From DATKYQ01 sp035528415 (lineage in GTDB: Bacteria; Myxococcota; B64-G9): a stretch of DNA of 64,000 bases. The stretch lies in assembly GCA_035528415.1 (NCBI GenBank), contig DATKYQ010000076.1, forward strand, positions 1-64,000, given 5' to 3'. Of this stretch, positions 8,067 through 16,842 are shown piece by piece. How positions within the stretch are numbered: the stretch's first letter is position 1; the number at the start of each line of letters is the position of its first letter. The translations under genes and the position numbers were made by a program. The notes below the pieces were generated by a model. It made no database searches. It was not told where the DNA came from and saw only the letters and a program-made list of their open reading frames with translations.

Positions 8067-9953
8067 ATGAAGATATTTTTTCACTCGGCGGTTCTGTCTT
8101 CAGCGATCCTGCTGCTTGCGGCACTGTCACCTTCATGTGGCAGCGATGCCAAGGTCGGCCCGGGCGGCTTCTGTGAAAAAGACACCCAGTGTGAAACGGG
8201 GCTGATCTGCAAGCAGAACATCTGCGTCGAACCCGGCACGGGCGATTGCGTTCCGCCTTGTAAAGATGACGAGGTCTGCCGTGACGGTACTTGCGTTCTG
8301 ATCAACCCCGCATCCGACCAGGACGGCGACGGATGGTCGAGCACCGACGACTGCGACGATCTGGATCCCTTCACCCATCCGGCCGACAACGAAAACGGAA
8401 TTCCCGGCGGTTTCGAGTACTGCGACGGCAAGGACAACGACTGCGACGGCGTGACCGACGAGGATTGCCGGGCGTGCCACGACGGTGACACCCAGGACTG
8501 CGGCACCGACATGGGAGAGTGCACTCCCGGCGTGCAGTCATGTACGGCCGGAGTCTACGGCGAGTGCTCGGGCCAGGGCCCGGTGGCCGAGAAATCCGAC
8601 GGACTAGACAACGACTGTGACGGTTCGATCGACGAGGGCCTGCCTTGCGACAGCGGCCAGACCCATGCCTGCGGCACTGATATCGGCGAATGCTCCCCGG
8701 GCCAGCAGGAATGCGAGGAGGGAAAGTGGGGCCTGTGCCAGGGACTGATGCCGGCGCCCGAGACATGCGATGGCAAGGACAACGACTGCGACGGTCTGAT
8801 CGATGACGGTTTCATGATCGGCCAGGCGTGTGACGGCATCGGCGAGTGTGGAGTGGGAACTTTCGAGTGCGCCATGCAGGATTCCATCCGCTGCAGCACG
8901 GAGCCGGGCGGCAGCCTCGACCAGTCGGCCCAGGACATCTGCAACGGCCTCGACGACGACTGCGACGGAGACACCGACGAATCTTTCAACATCGGGGCAA
9001 CCTGCACCGGAACGGGCTTATGCGGCAACGGTACAATCGAATGTCTCGATCAATCGACCGCCATCTGCTCGAGCGATCCCGGCGGCAGCGGAGACCAGAG
9101 CGCCCTGGATGTGTGTGACGGGTACGACAACGATTGCGACGCCCAGACAGACGAGGATTTCGGCATCGGCACAGCCTGCAACGGTGAGGGTGCCTGCGGC
9201 CCGGGCCAGGTCGAGTGTGCCGCCGAGGACAGCACGCGCTGTTCTACAAACCCCGGCGGCAGCCAGGATCACTCGCAGCCGGAGGCCTGCGACGGTCTCG
9301 ACAACAACTGCGACGGCGAGACGGACGAGGGCAACGACATCGACCTGTGCAGCCCCTTGCCGCCCCACGTGGTCGGGGCAGTCTGCAACCGGGCCGGAGC
9401 GACCTGCGAGATAAGAGACCCGGCTTTGGACTGCGAGCTGGGCTACTGGGACATGAACGGCGACTACGCCGACGGCTGCGAGCTTTCCGACGACGGCGCC
9501 GGCAACATCTGCGATAATGCCATCGGGCTCCAGGACGTGAGCGATTTCGGCGGCGGCGGCATCGAGACGGCCGCCGGACTGCTCGTTCCGGCCGGCGACG
9601 AGGACTGGTACCAGATCACCGGCGTTGACAACTTGGTCGACGATGAGCAGGTTTCCGGCTGCGACTCCTACAACGTGCATATCTCCTTCATCAACCAGCC
9701 CGATGGCGTGGTCTTCGACGTCAGCACCGACTCGTGCACCGAGTCGGGCTGCACTCTCTCGAACCAGTTCGAGTTCTTCACCAACTACCGTGACGCCGCC
9801 GGCATCGGCGAGTGCCCCTGCTCGATGAACAACGAGCCCGGCAAAAACATTTGCAACAAGGAAGACCATATTTTCTACATTCGCGTCTACCGCCTCTCGG
9901 GCTACCCGGTCACCGCCGAAGAGTACGAAATTCAGATCACAAACGGGATATGA
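8067..9953 (+). CDS. MopE-type DCDG-repeat lipoprotein (paralogue of the 4824 gene)
   Basis: 628 residues. Signal peptide ending LSPSC (C24), then the same CGSD...GFCEKDxxC...NICVEP module as the product of 4824, and six CDGxDNDCDGxxDE-type units (one with CNG, one with DCDA) in place of four. The C-terminal domain again has GDEDWY, GECPC and FYIRV. A strong ribosome site (CAGGAGG, 7 bases before ATG) supports the start. The two genes clearly arose by duplication, with later gain or loss of repeat units. The repeats suggest extracellular metal binding; partners and function are unknown. Confidence 0.85.
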   Translation: MKIFFHSAVLSSAILLLAALSPSCGSDAKVGPGGFCEKDTQCETGLICKQNICVEPGTGDCVPPCKDDEVCRDGTCVLINPASDQDGDGWSSTDDCDDLDPFTHPADNENGIPGGFEYCDGKDNDCDGVTDEDCRACHDGDTQDCGTDMGECTPGVQSCTAGVYGECSGQGPVAEKSDGLDNDCDGSIDEGLPCDSGQTHACGTDIGECSPGQQECEEGKWGLCQGLMPAPETCDGKDNDCDGLIDDGFMIGQACDGIGECGVGTFECAMQDSIRCSTEPGGSLDQSAQDICNGLDDDCDGDTDESFNIGATCTGTGLCGNGTIECLDQSTAICSSDPGGSGDQSALDVCDGYDNDCDAQTDEDFGIGTACNGEGACGPGQVECAAEDSTRCSTNPGGSQDHSQPEACDGLDNNCDGETDEGNDIDLCSPLPPHVVGAVCNRAGATCEIRDPALDCELGYWDMNGDYADGCELSDDGAGNICDNAIGLQDVSDFGGGGIETAAGLLVPAGDEDWYQITGVDNLVDDEQVSGCDSYNVHISFINQPDGVVFDVSTDSCTESGCTLSNQFEFFTNYRDAAGIGECPCSMNNEPGKNICNKEDHIFYIRVYRLSGYPVTAEEYEIQITNGI

Positions 9954-10025
9954 AAACAGGCCACGGCGCAACCCCCTATGATGCCCTAGTTACCCCAAAC
10001 ACGATCGATTCAGTCAGAGGTTTTC

Positions 10026-10835
10026 ATGAATCTCGAGACCGTTGTCTATGAAACAGACGAGCGGGTAGGAGTTATCCGCCTCAATCGACCAACGCGGATG
10101 AATGCAGTCATCGAGCAGATGTACCTGGACTTGCAAACCGTGCTGGACGAGGTTGCCAAGGATCCGGACGTGCGCGTCGCAATCCTCACCGGAACCGCCT
10201 TGCGGCGAGACGGGAAAGTCAAGCAGGCATTCTGCGCCGGGGCCGATCTCAAAGAACATGCGGCGGGCAAGCGCACAGCCCGGCAGCAGCGCGAGTACAT
10301 AATGCTGGCCCACGAAACTACTCGCCGGCTGCACGATCTGGGCAAGCCGGTAATCGCGGCCGTCAACGGACCGGCCAGGGGTGCCGGGTCCGAGCTGGCT
10401 CTCAACTGCGATTTCCTGTTCATGGCCGACGAGGCCAGCCTGGCCTTCACCGAGACCGGCCTGGGCACCTTCGTCGGCGGCGGCGTTACCCGGCACCTGA
10501 CCCTCCTTACCGGCATGCAGACGGCCAAATACCTGGTTTACTCGGGCAAGGTGCTCAGTGGCCGGGAGGCCGTCGCCGCGGGGCTAGCCCTGCGTTCCAT
10601 CCCCATCGACAGCCTGCTTCAAGAAAGCATGTCCTTCGCGCGCAGGCTCGCCAAGCGGGCGCCAATCTCGATGGCTTTTGCCAAGAATCTGATCCAGGCC
10701 GCGCCTGGGCGCGACCTGCGCACCGTTCTGCTCGCCGAGGCCGAGGCCATCCTGGCCTGCATGAACACCGAAGACTGGCACGAGGGCATCGCCTCGTTCG
10801 CCGAAAAAAGAGAACCTGTTTTCGAGGGGAAGTGA
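10026..10835 (+). CDS. Enoyl-CoA hydratase/isomerase family protein
   Basis: 269 residues of crotonase fold. The oxyanion-hole signature AFCAGADLKE (about 75-84) and the second signature region GPARGAGSELALNCDFLFMA (about 117-136), followed by ETGLG, are intact. Family members hydrate or isomerise enoyl-CoA thioesters. The next gene starts 3 bases after the stop, and since that gene makes an ADP-forming acyl-CoA synthetase, the pair probably processes an acyl-CoA and conserves its thioester energy as ATP. The exact substrate cannot be read from the sequence. Confidence 0.88.
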   Translation: MNLETVVYETDERVGVIRLNRPTRMNAVIEQMYLDLQTVLDEVAKDPDVRVAILTGTALRRDGKVKQAFCAGADLKEHAAGKRTARQQREYIMLAHETTRRLHDLGKPVIAAVNGPARGAGSELALNCDFLFMADEASLAFTETGLGTFVGGGVTRHLTLLTGMQTAKYLVYSGKVLSGREAVAAGLALRSIPIDSLLQESMSFARRLAKRAPISMAFAKNLIQAAPGRDLRTVLLAEAEAILACMNTEDWHEGIASFAEKREPVFEGK

Positions 10836-10838
10836 ACC

Positions 10839-12977
10839 ATGAGTCTCGAGCGTGCCATGAGAGCAACTTCGGTCGCTGTAGTGGGAGCCTCCCGGACGGA
10901 GACCAAGCGAGGCTACCAGGCGATCAGGACGCTGCTGGATGAAAAATTCGAGGGGCGCATCTATCCCGTAAACCCGAACGAGAAGAGCATTCTGGGCATC
11001 AAGTGTTACGAGAAAGTTTCCGACATCGAGGAGCCGGTCGAGATCGCCCTGATTACCACCCCGGCCGCCAGCGTTCCGGCAATCCTGGATGACTGCGGTA
11101 AGAAAGGCGTCAGCGGGGCCGTGATCGTCGCAGGTGGCTTCGGCGAGATCGGCGAGACGGGAAAGAAGCTAGAAAACATTCTGGCCGATACCGCTCGGCG
11201 GAACGGCATCCGGCTGATCGGTCCGAACACCTCGGGCATGATAAACGTCGCTTCCCATCTCAACCTGGTCGGCCTGCGCAACGTGCCCTGCGGAGATATC
11301 GCCCTGCTCTCCCAGAGCGGCAACATGGCCCTGACGCTGATCACCGAGGCCTCGATAAAAAGCTCGAAGGGGTTCTCCTATTACGTGGGAGTCGGCAACG
11401 AGGCCGATACCCGTTTCCATGAGTACCTGAGGTTCTTCCTGAACGATCCCGCAACCAGGGTCATCCTGATGTACGTCGAGGGCATGCGCGACGGCCGGGC
11501 GTTCTTGCGACAGGCCTACGAGACGACCCGGCACAAGCCGATTATCATGCTGAAGAGCGGGCGCTCGTCCACCGGGCAGCGTACGGCTGGTTCTCACACC
11601 GGCGCGCTGGCGGGTATGTCAGAAGTAGCGCGCACCGCCTTCAAGCGCGTCGGAATCAATATCGTTGAAAACTCCGACGAGATGTTTCCCGCGGCCGAGA
11701 CACTATCGAGCCTGCCCCCCGTCAAGAATAATTGTATCGCCATCCTGGCCGACGGTGGCGGGCACGCCACCATCGCCGCCGACCTGCTCTCGGACGCGAA
11801 CATTGATATCCCCATCCTGAGCGAGAAAACCCAGGACAGACTGCGCGAGATTCTCCCTGCGGCGGCCGCGGTTGGCAATCCCGTGGACGTGGCCGGCGGA
11901 GCCGACGCCAACCCGATCGTGTTCGCCAAGTGCGCCAACATCCTGCTGCACGACCCGCAAATCGGCGGGCTGCTGCTGGTTGGCCTGTTCGGCGGGTACG
12001 GCATCCGCTTCTTCGAGAAACTGGCCTTCGAGGAAGAAGACGCGGCGCACCAAATGGGAAAGCTCGTGCGTTCCACGAAAAAGCCCATCGTGGTCCACAG
12101 CCTGTACAATTACGCAAAGCCCCATGCGCTCGACCTGCTGCGCTACTACGGCATCACCGTCTACGACTCGCTGGAGATCGCCTGCAAGTGCATCGGCGTC
12201 CTGGCCGACCAGGGCAACTTCCTGCGAAGCCACGAAGCCCAGACGAACTTCGTCTTCGACTGGGGGGCCAAGGCCAAGCGCGACGGGAAGGACATAATCG
12301 CGCAGGCACGCGGGGAGGGTCGCACGGTCCTTCTGGAGCATGAGGCCAGGAGCCTGCTCGATCTACACGGCGCCAACTGCGGTATCCATCGCCTGGCTAG
12401 CTCGGCCGCCGAGGCGATCGAGGCCGCCGCCGCCATGGAAGGCCCGGTGGCCATGAAGATCGTCTCCCCGCAGATCCTGCACAAGAGCGAGGCCGGGGGC
12501 GTGAAGTTAGAGTTGCTTGGCGATCAGGATGTGCGCCGGGCCTACGAGGAAATCATGGCCAACGCCAAGAAGTACGAACCGGCGGCCGAGATACGCGGAG
12601 TCCTCGTCTCCCCGATGGCGCGCAAGGGGCAAGAACTCATTGTGGGCACCAAGGTTGACGCCCAGTTCGGCCCGGTGATCATGTTTGGAGTCGGCGGCAT
12701 CATGGTAGAGGTTCTCAAAGACGTCTCGTTCCGCGTGCTGCCGCTGACCAACCGCGAGGCGCGCCTGATGATCGACGAGATCCGCTCCGTGGCCTTGCTC
12801 GACGGTTACCGTGGCCGGCCGCCCGCAGACAAGAAGTCAATCCGCAAGTTGCTGCTGATCATCTCTGAAGTGGTAGAGGCCTATCCGGACATCCAGGAGA
12901 TGGATCTCAATCCGGTGATCGCCTACAAGGACAGTGTCGAAATCGTCGATGTGCGCATCTTGCTGAAAACGGAATGA
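10839..12977 (+). CDS. ADP-forming (NDP-forming) acyl-CoA synthetase, fused alpha and beta parts
   Basis: 712 residues. Domain order: CoA-binding Rossmann domain (about 1-130, VVGASRTETKRGYQ and RIYPVNPNE), succinyl-CoA-ligase-like domains (about 140-450, with GVGNEADT and the phosphohistidine region SHTGALAG), then an ATP-grasp domain (about 490-712, MKIVSPQILHKSEAGGVKLEL split across its core). Enzymes of this family convert acyl-CoA + ADP + Pi to acid + CoA + ATP, the energy-yielding last step of many fermentations. It is transcribed with the enoyl-CoA hydratase gene. Confidence 0.92.
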   Translation: MSLERAMRATSVAVVGASRTETKRGYQAIRTLLDEKFEGRIYPVNPNEKSILGIKCYEKVSDIEEPVEIALITTPAASVPAILDDCGKKGVSGAVIVAGGFGEIGETGKKLENILADTARRNGIRLIGPNTSGMINVASHLNLVGLRNVPCGDIALLSQSGNMALTLITEASIKSSKGFSYYVGVGNEADTRFHEYLRFFLNDPATRVILMYVEGMRDGRAFLRQAYETTRHKPIIMLKSGRSSTGQRTAGSHTGALAGMSEVARTAFKRVGINIVENSDEMFPAAETLSSLPPVKNNCIAILADGGGHATIAADLLSDANIDIPILSEKTQDRLREILPAAAAVGNPVDVAGGADANPIVFAKCANILLHDPQIGGLLLVGLFGGYGIRFFEKLAFEEEDAAHQMGKLVRSTKKPIVVHSLYNYAKPHALDLLRYYGITVYDSLEIACKCIGVLADQGNFLRSHEAQTNFVFDWGAKAKRDGKDIIAQARGEGRTVLLEHEARSLLDLHGANCGIHRLASSAAEAIEAAAAMEGPVAMKIVSPQILHKSEAGGVKLELLGDQDVRRAYEEIMANAKKYEPAAEIRGVLVSPMARKGQELIVGTKVDAQFGPVIMFGVGGIMVEVLKDVSFRVLPLTNREARLMIDEIRSVALLDGYRGRPPADKKSIRKLLLIISEVVEAYPDIQEMDLNPVIAYKDSVEIVDVRILLKTE

Positions 12978-13031
12978 GATTCACGGACAATAACTGGCAT
13001 CAGGCTTCGCAATCCGTTCCGTGCCATCATC

Positions 13032-14075
13032 CTAGAGGGTGCACATATCGATGTTGTCGAACTGGCGCACGTAGTAGTCCATGTACTGGACCTTCCGTTC
13101 CAGGGCGCCCAGGACGAACTTGCAGAAGTTGACCTTGGTGAACTTTTGGGCGCTGCCCAGTCCTCCCGGGCTGAACACGTTGATCTCCATGAGTTTGTCG
13201 CCGACGATGTCCAGGCCCACCAGGAACATGCCGTCCTGGACGATCTTTGGGCGCACGATCTCCGCGATCTGCAGGTCACTGGTCCCGATCTCGGCTGCGG
13301 CGAGATAGCCGCCGGCGTGGATGTTCGAGCGCATGTCGCCGCCCTTGCGAATGCGCCGGAAGGCGGCGTACTTCCCCTTCACGCGCAGGGGCCGGCCGTT
13401 CATCAGGAACAAGCGCGTGTCCCCCTGCGCGGCGGCCGGCAGGTACTGCTGGGCGATCACGTAGCCGTCGCGGCTGACCGCGTCGATCATCTGGTTCAGG
13501 TTGGGGATTTCGTCCTTGGTGGCCAGAAACACGTTCGCGCCGCCGGAACCCTGGAGCGGCTTGAGAACGATGGTCCCCTCCTCCCGCGCAAAGGCCCTCA
13601 GCTCCTGGTTGTCCCTGGTGATCAGCGTGCGGGGCCGGACCCGTTTCGGGAAGAGCTGGAAGTACATCTTGCTCGCGGCCTTGGCCAGGCCATTCGGGTC
13701 GTTTACGACGATGACTCCGTGGCGCATGGCCAGTCTCCCGAACTCGGCCGCGATGGTGGCCGCCCAGGGCCGGGCGCTAATGTCGTCCGAGGGCACGTTC
13801 CGCAGCATCAGTACGTCCAGGTCATCCATCGTGATGCGCTCGCACACCGCCTTGTTGCCTTGCAGGTCCCCCAGAAAGTTCCGCAGTGCCTTGTATCTCT
13901 TATTGGGGACCGTCCTGGCCCGGGCGCGGATGTGCTCGTCCGGATCGTAGGCGAGATCGCCCACACCCATCACGAAGGCCTGGTGGCCCTGGTTGATCGC
14001 CTCGAATGCCAGCCGAACGGTCGTATAGCCCTCCCTCTCCGTGGAAATGTCGTTGACGACGAAACCGATTCTCAT
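13032..14075 (-). CDS. GshB/RimK-type ATP-grasp ligase of a QEGLA gene cluster
   Basis: 347 residues. N-terminal pre-ATP-grasp domain, then an ATP-grasp fold like glutathione synthetase: VLKPLQGSGGANVF (about 184-197), DMRSNIHAGG, and a metal-binding end motif LMEINVFSPGGLG. Such enzymes join a carboxylate to an amine using ATP. It overlaps the upstream QEGLA gene by four bases (ATGA), so the two are translated together. Its use with an N-formylglutamate amidohydrolase and a DUF1704 peptidase points to a peptide-like small molecule or protein tail modification and not to glutathione itself, since no gshA is present. Confidence 0.85.
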   Translation of the reverse strand: MRIGFVVNDISTEREGYTTVRLAFEAINQGHQAFVMGVGDLAYDPDEHIRARARTVPNKRYKALRNFLGDLQGNKAVCERITMDDLDVLMLRNVPSDDISARPWAATIAAEFGRLAMRHGVIVVNDPNGLAKAASKMYFQLFPKRVRPRTLITRDNQELRAFAREEGTIVLKPLQGSGGANVFLATKDEIPNLNQMIDAVSRDGYVIAQQYLPAAAQGDTRLFLMNGRPLRVKGKYAAFRRIRKGGDMRSNIHAGGYLAAAEIGTSDLQIAEIVRPKIVQDGMFLVGLDIVGDKLMEINVFSPGGLGSAQKFTKVNFCKFVLGALERKVQYMDYYVRQFDNIDMCTL

Positions 14076-15997
14076 GTCTTCTCCTTTTTCACCAGGTCCA
14101 TGACCGACAGACCCTCTCTCAGCATTTCCAGGCGACGCTGCACGTCGGGACGTTCAAGATAACGGGGGATAAACGGTGGTTCGTGCAGTATCCCCCTCCA
14201 CTGCAGTTCAATGATGATCGGGACGTGGTCCGCGCCGATCTTGCCCGTGAAGAGGGGCCGGATCAGTCCGCCTCCAGCCAGGTATCGCAAGATCTGACGC
14301 AGGCCCCTCAGGTAGACGGCGTCCTTGCTCAATCCCCCGCCACGATGGGTCCGCACGGCTACCGTAAACGCCGTCTGGCCTGCGAAACCGTGATCCCGGT
14401 GCAAATTGCGGAAGGTATCGACAAAAGTCGCGCCGTCCAGCATGCCCCGGGCCGCAACAACCCGGGCTGCGAGCAGCCGGAGCCGCGGGCGACTCATCCC
14501 CCCGACCAGGTACTCGGCCAGCACCGCCAGCCCCTCCTGCAGGGAGTCGTACCCGGCCAGCCCGGTGGCAAGCTGGCGCAGGCGCTGCGAGCGGCCGTTG
14601 TGGTAGGTCAGCACGTGGGTGCCGACCTCGTGCTGAATCAGGGCGTCCGCGCGGGACGCCGGAATCCGCGACTGGCTTCCCACCAGCAGCGACCCGTGCG
14701 ACGTCAACAGGCCGATTACGTCGGGGCGGACCTCGACAGTGGCCCCGAACTCCGGGCTGGAGGCCCGGTAGAATTCGATCTCCTCCCGGGCCAGCCGGGC
14801 AAAGGCATGGGCATCCAGGTACTCCGTCCCCGACTCGTCCCGGGTCCTTCGCGGAATCTTCCGCAGCATTTTCCCGGCCAGCCTGCCCAGGCTCTGCTCG
14901 ACGTCTCCGAATAGCTGGGTGCTCTCATGGACGAATCGCGGCGTGTTGCGATCCTGGAGCAGCGTTATCTCGCGGTCCAGTTCGTCCATTTTTTCACGGA
15001 AGAGCTGCGCCATGACCGGGTCGTCCAGGCGTTCCACCGGGGCGCGGTACAGGTTTCTCTTCAGAACGGCCGGGTCAAGCGGCCTGGGGCGGTACTGGAA
15101 CACGGGCTCCTTCTGGAATCGTGAGTGCTGGAAGCGCTGCCAGGCCTCGTTACCGTTGACCGGGGTTAGCAGGAGCAGAATGTCGAAGCTGTCCGAGACC
15201 TCCGCCAGGATGCGGTCGACTTCCCAGACGGCCTTCACCATCGTCCGGCTCCCAAGCGTGTGAAAATGCCGGGGTCGATGCGTCGTCAGTGTGTGCGCGT
15301 AAGCGAAAAACACGTGGCGCAGGGCCCTTGTCAGGCCCTGCCTCAACTCCTGGAGCACCAGGGGAAAGACCTCGCCAGTGGACGGGTCCTGGTAGATCGG
15401 GGCGACCTCCAGGCCGAAGAGGTGGCAGCCGATCGCGGACAAGTCGTCGGCAGTCAGGACAGGGGACATCCCGGGCGGACAGCAACGCGCTGGCGGAGGC
15501 ACACTCACCGTGGCCTGCCGCCGGGCCACTTTGACGCGTCCCAGGGCCTCCTGGAACTGGTGGATGAAGGAAGCGGCATCAGTGCCCTTCGGAATCACCA
15601 GCCGGAACCCCGGGCAAAGTCCGGCCAGCGTGTCGGTTCCGTCACCGGCCTCCGGCCGCGCCGACCAGACCTCCAGGACGAGACAGGCCCCGAAGTGCTC
15701 CGTCAGGGTCTGGGCCACGCTGCGGACCATGTTTCTCAGCCCGGGTTGAACCCTGCCGCTCCCGCGGGCGATCAAGTACGAGGCCTCGCTCGTTACCAGG
15801 CGTTTCGTCCCCGGGTCCTCGCGATCCGACGGCCGGCGGTAGACGCACAGGAAAGGCAATTGGCGGTCGATGTGTATGCGGCCCCAGACAGGCAGCGAGC
15901 GCCGCACGCGCTTGTTGTCGGCCAGGCGCGAGCAGACCCGGCTCACCAACCGATCCGGCCCGATGGATGCCGGCTGCTTGCTCGGTGCTCCGGTCAT
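14072..15997 (-). CDS. QEGLA-motif (DUF1704) zinc metallopeptidase-like protein
   Basis: 641 residues from the ATG at 15997, chosen because it overlaps the previous stop as ATGA; a frame extension to 16093 would run into the upstream gene. The putative zinc site is H456-E457-x-x-x-H461 (QHEVGTH), and E488 in the family-defining QEGLA motif is the likely third ligand. Bacterial members are annotated as flavohemoglobin expression-modulating proteins on thin evidence. The eukaryotic relatives (MATCAP) are tubulin tyrosine carboxypeptidases. Here it lies between an ATP-grasp ligase and an N-formylglutamate amidohydrolase in one operon, a recurrent combination. Confidence 0.88.
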   Translation of the reverse strand: MTGAPSKQPASIGPDRLVSRVCSRLADNKRVRRSLPVWGRIHIDRQLPFLCVYRRPSDREDPGTKRLVTSEASYLIARGSGRVQPGLRNMVRSVAQTLTEHFGACLVLEVWSARPEAGDGTDTLAGLCPGFRLVIPKGTDAASFIHQFQEALGRVKVARRQATVSVPPPARCCPPGMSPVLTADDLSAIGCHLFGLEVAPIYQDPSTGEVFPLVLQELRQGLTRALRHVFFAYAHTLTTHRPRHFHTLGSRTMVKAVWEVDRILAEVSDSFDILLLLTPVNGNEAWQRFQHSRFQKEPVFQYRPRPLDPAVLKRNLYRAPVERLDDPVMAQLFREKMDELDREITLLQDRNTPRFVHESTQLFGDVEQSLGRLAGKMLRKIPRRTRDESGTEYLDAHAFARLAREEIEFYRASSPEFGATVEVRPDVIGLLTSHGSLLVGSQSRIPASRADALIQHEVGTHVLTYHNGRSQRLRQLATGLAGYDSLQEGLAVLAEYLVGGMSRPRLRLLAARVVAARGMLDGATFVDTFRNLHRDHGFAGQTAFTVAVRTHRGGGLSKDAVYLRGLRQILRYLAGGGLIRPLFTGKIGADHVPIIIELQWRGILHEPPFIPRYLERPDVQRRLEMLREGLSVMDLVKKEKT

Positions 15998-16815
15998 CGT
16001 AACCCCGCAATCGCATCCAATACCCGGGGTATGGTGGAACGCAATGCCATGCCGATGGCCGCGACCAGGGCAGGATCGTGCCTGCCGGTCCACTCGTCCA
16101 TGAAGAACTTCTTGAACTCGATGGACAGGACGCAGGCGGAGTCCGGGAAGGTTGCATGGGCCCAGCGGCCGAATTCGCCACCGCGGAACTTCACGTTTTC
16201 GCGCACGTCGAGCGGTCCGGTGGGGAATTCGAAGCCCCGAAGCGCGTCAATGAACCCGTCGATGACGGCGGCCCAGCGGCCCCGGTCCGGCATGGTCCCC
16301 GTGCCCACGTTGACCTGCGGGTTCGCAGCCTCGCCCGCCGGCGGGCCGTGCGGGCCATAGCGGAGCTGGTTATATGAATGCAAATCGAAGACGAAGAATC
16401 GTCCATTCCGTGCGGCAAGGTCGCCGAACATCAGTCCAATGTCATGGTAGAAACTGTCGAAGATCTGCAGCGACCGCGAGGCAACGGCATCCGGCAGGCC
16501 CCGCTTCCAGACCTTCAAACCCCAGGCATCGTCCGGCGTGCGGTAGACGGCTTTTTCCCGGGGTCTATTCAGGTCCACCTCGAATCGCGACCTCGACACG
16601 ACCAGCCGGTTCGGCACAATTCCGGTCCACAAACCCGTGAACGGGTCCTCCTCGCGTCGACGCTCCTGGTCCTCGATGGCCAGGTGCTCCTGAACCTCCG
16701 GGCGCAGATCGTGGCCGTCGTGTATGGCCGTAGCGACCAGCGGTCCATCGCCACGCTGCACGGAATATGGGGACGGTATTAACTCTGACACGTCGAAATC
16801 GGCTCCCTCGGTCAT
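15994..16815 (-). CDS. N-formylglutamate amidohydrolase family protein
   Basis: 273 residues. The zinc-dependent FGase fold is indicated by IHDGHDLRPE (31-40), RFEVDLNRPREKAVY (about 76-90) and DLHSYN (about 144-149). Classical members remove formate from N-formyl-L-glutamate in histidine breakdown; no hut genes are present here, so the substrate is likely an N-acyl or peptide-type bond made or used by the neighbouring ligase and peptidase. ATG at 16815 has AGAGAAGAG upstream. It follows the BNR-type lipoprotein gene by 27 bases. Confidence 0.88.
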   Translation of the reverse strand: MTEGADFDVSELIPSPYSVQRGDGPLVATAIHDGHDLRPEVQEHLAIEDQERRREEDPFTGLWTGIVPNRLVVSRSRFEVDLNRPREKAVYRTPDDAWGLKVWKRGLPDAVASRSLQIFDSFYHDIGLMFGDLAARNGRFFVFDLHSYNQLRYGPHGPPAGEAANPQVNVGTGTMPDRGRWAAVIDGFIDALRGFEFPTGPLDVRENVKFRGGEFGRWAHATFPDSACVLSIEFKKFFMDEWTGRHDPALVAAIGMALRSTIPRVLDAIAGLR

Positions 16816-16842
16816 ATTCTCTTCTCTGTTCTGGCCGGGGGG

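Noticed and set aside
9018..9971. 317-codon open frame antisense to the DCDG lipoprotein
   Set aside because: Result of the repetitive coding sequence on the other strand; no domain.
16755..16785. GGGGACGGTATTAACTC as another REP element
   Set aside because: It lies in the coding start region of the amidohydrolase gene and has no hairpin partner.
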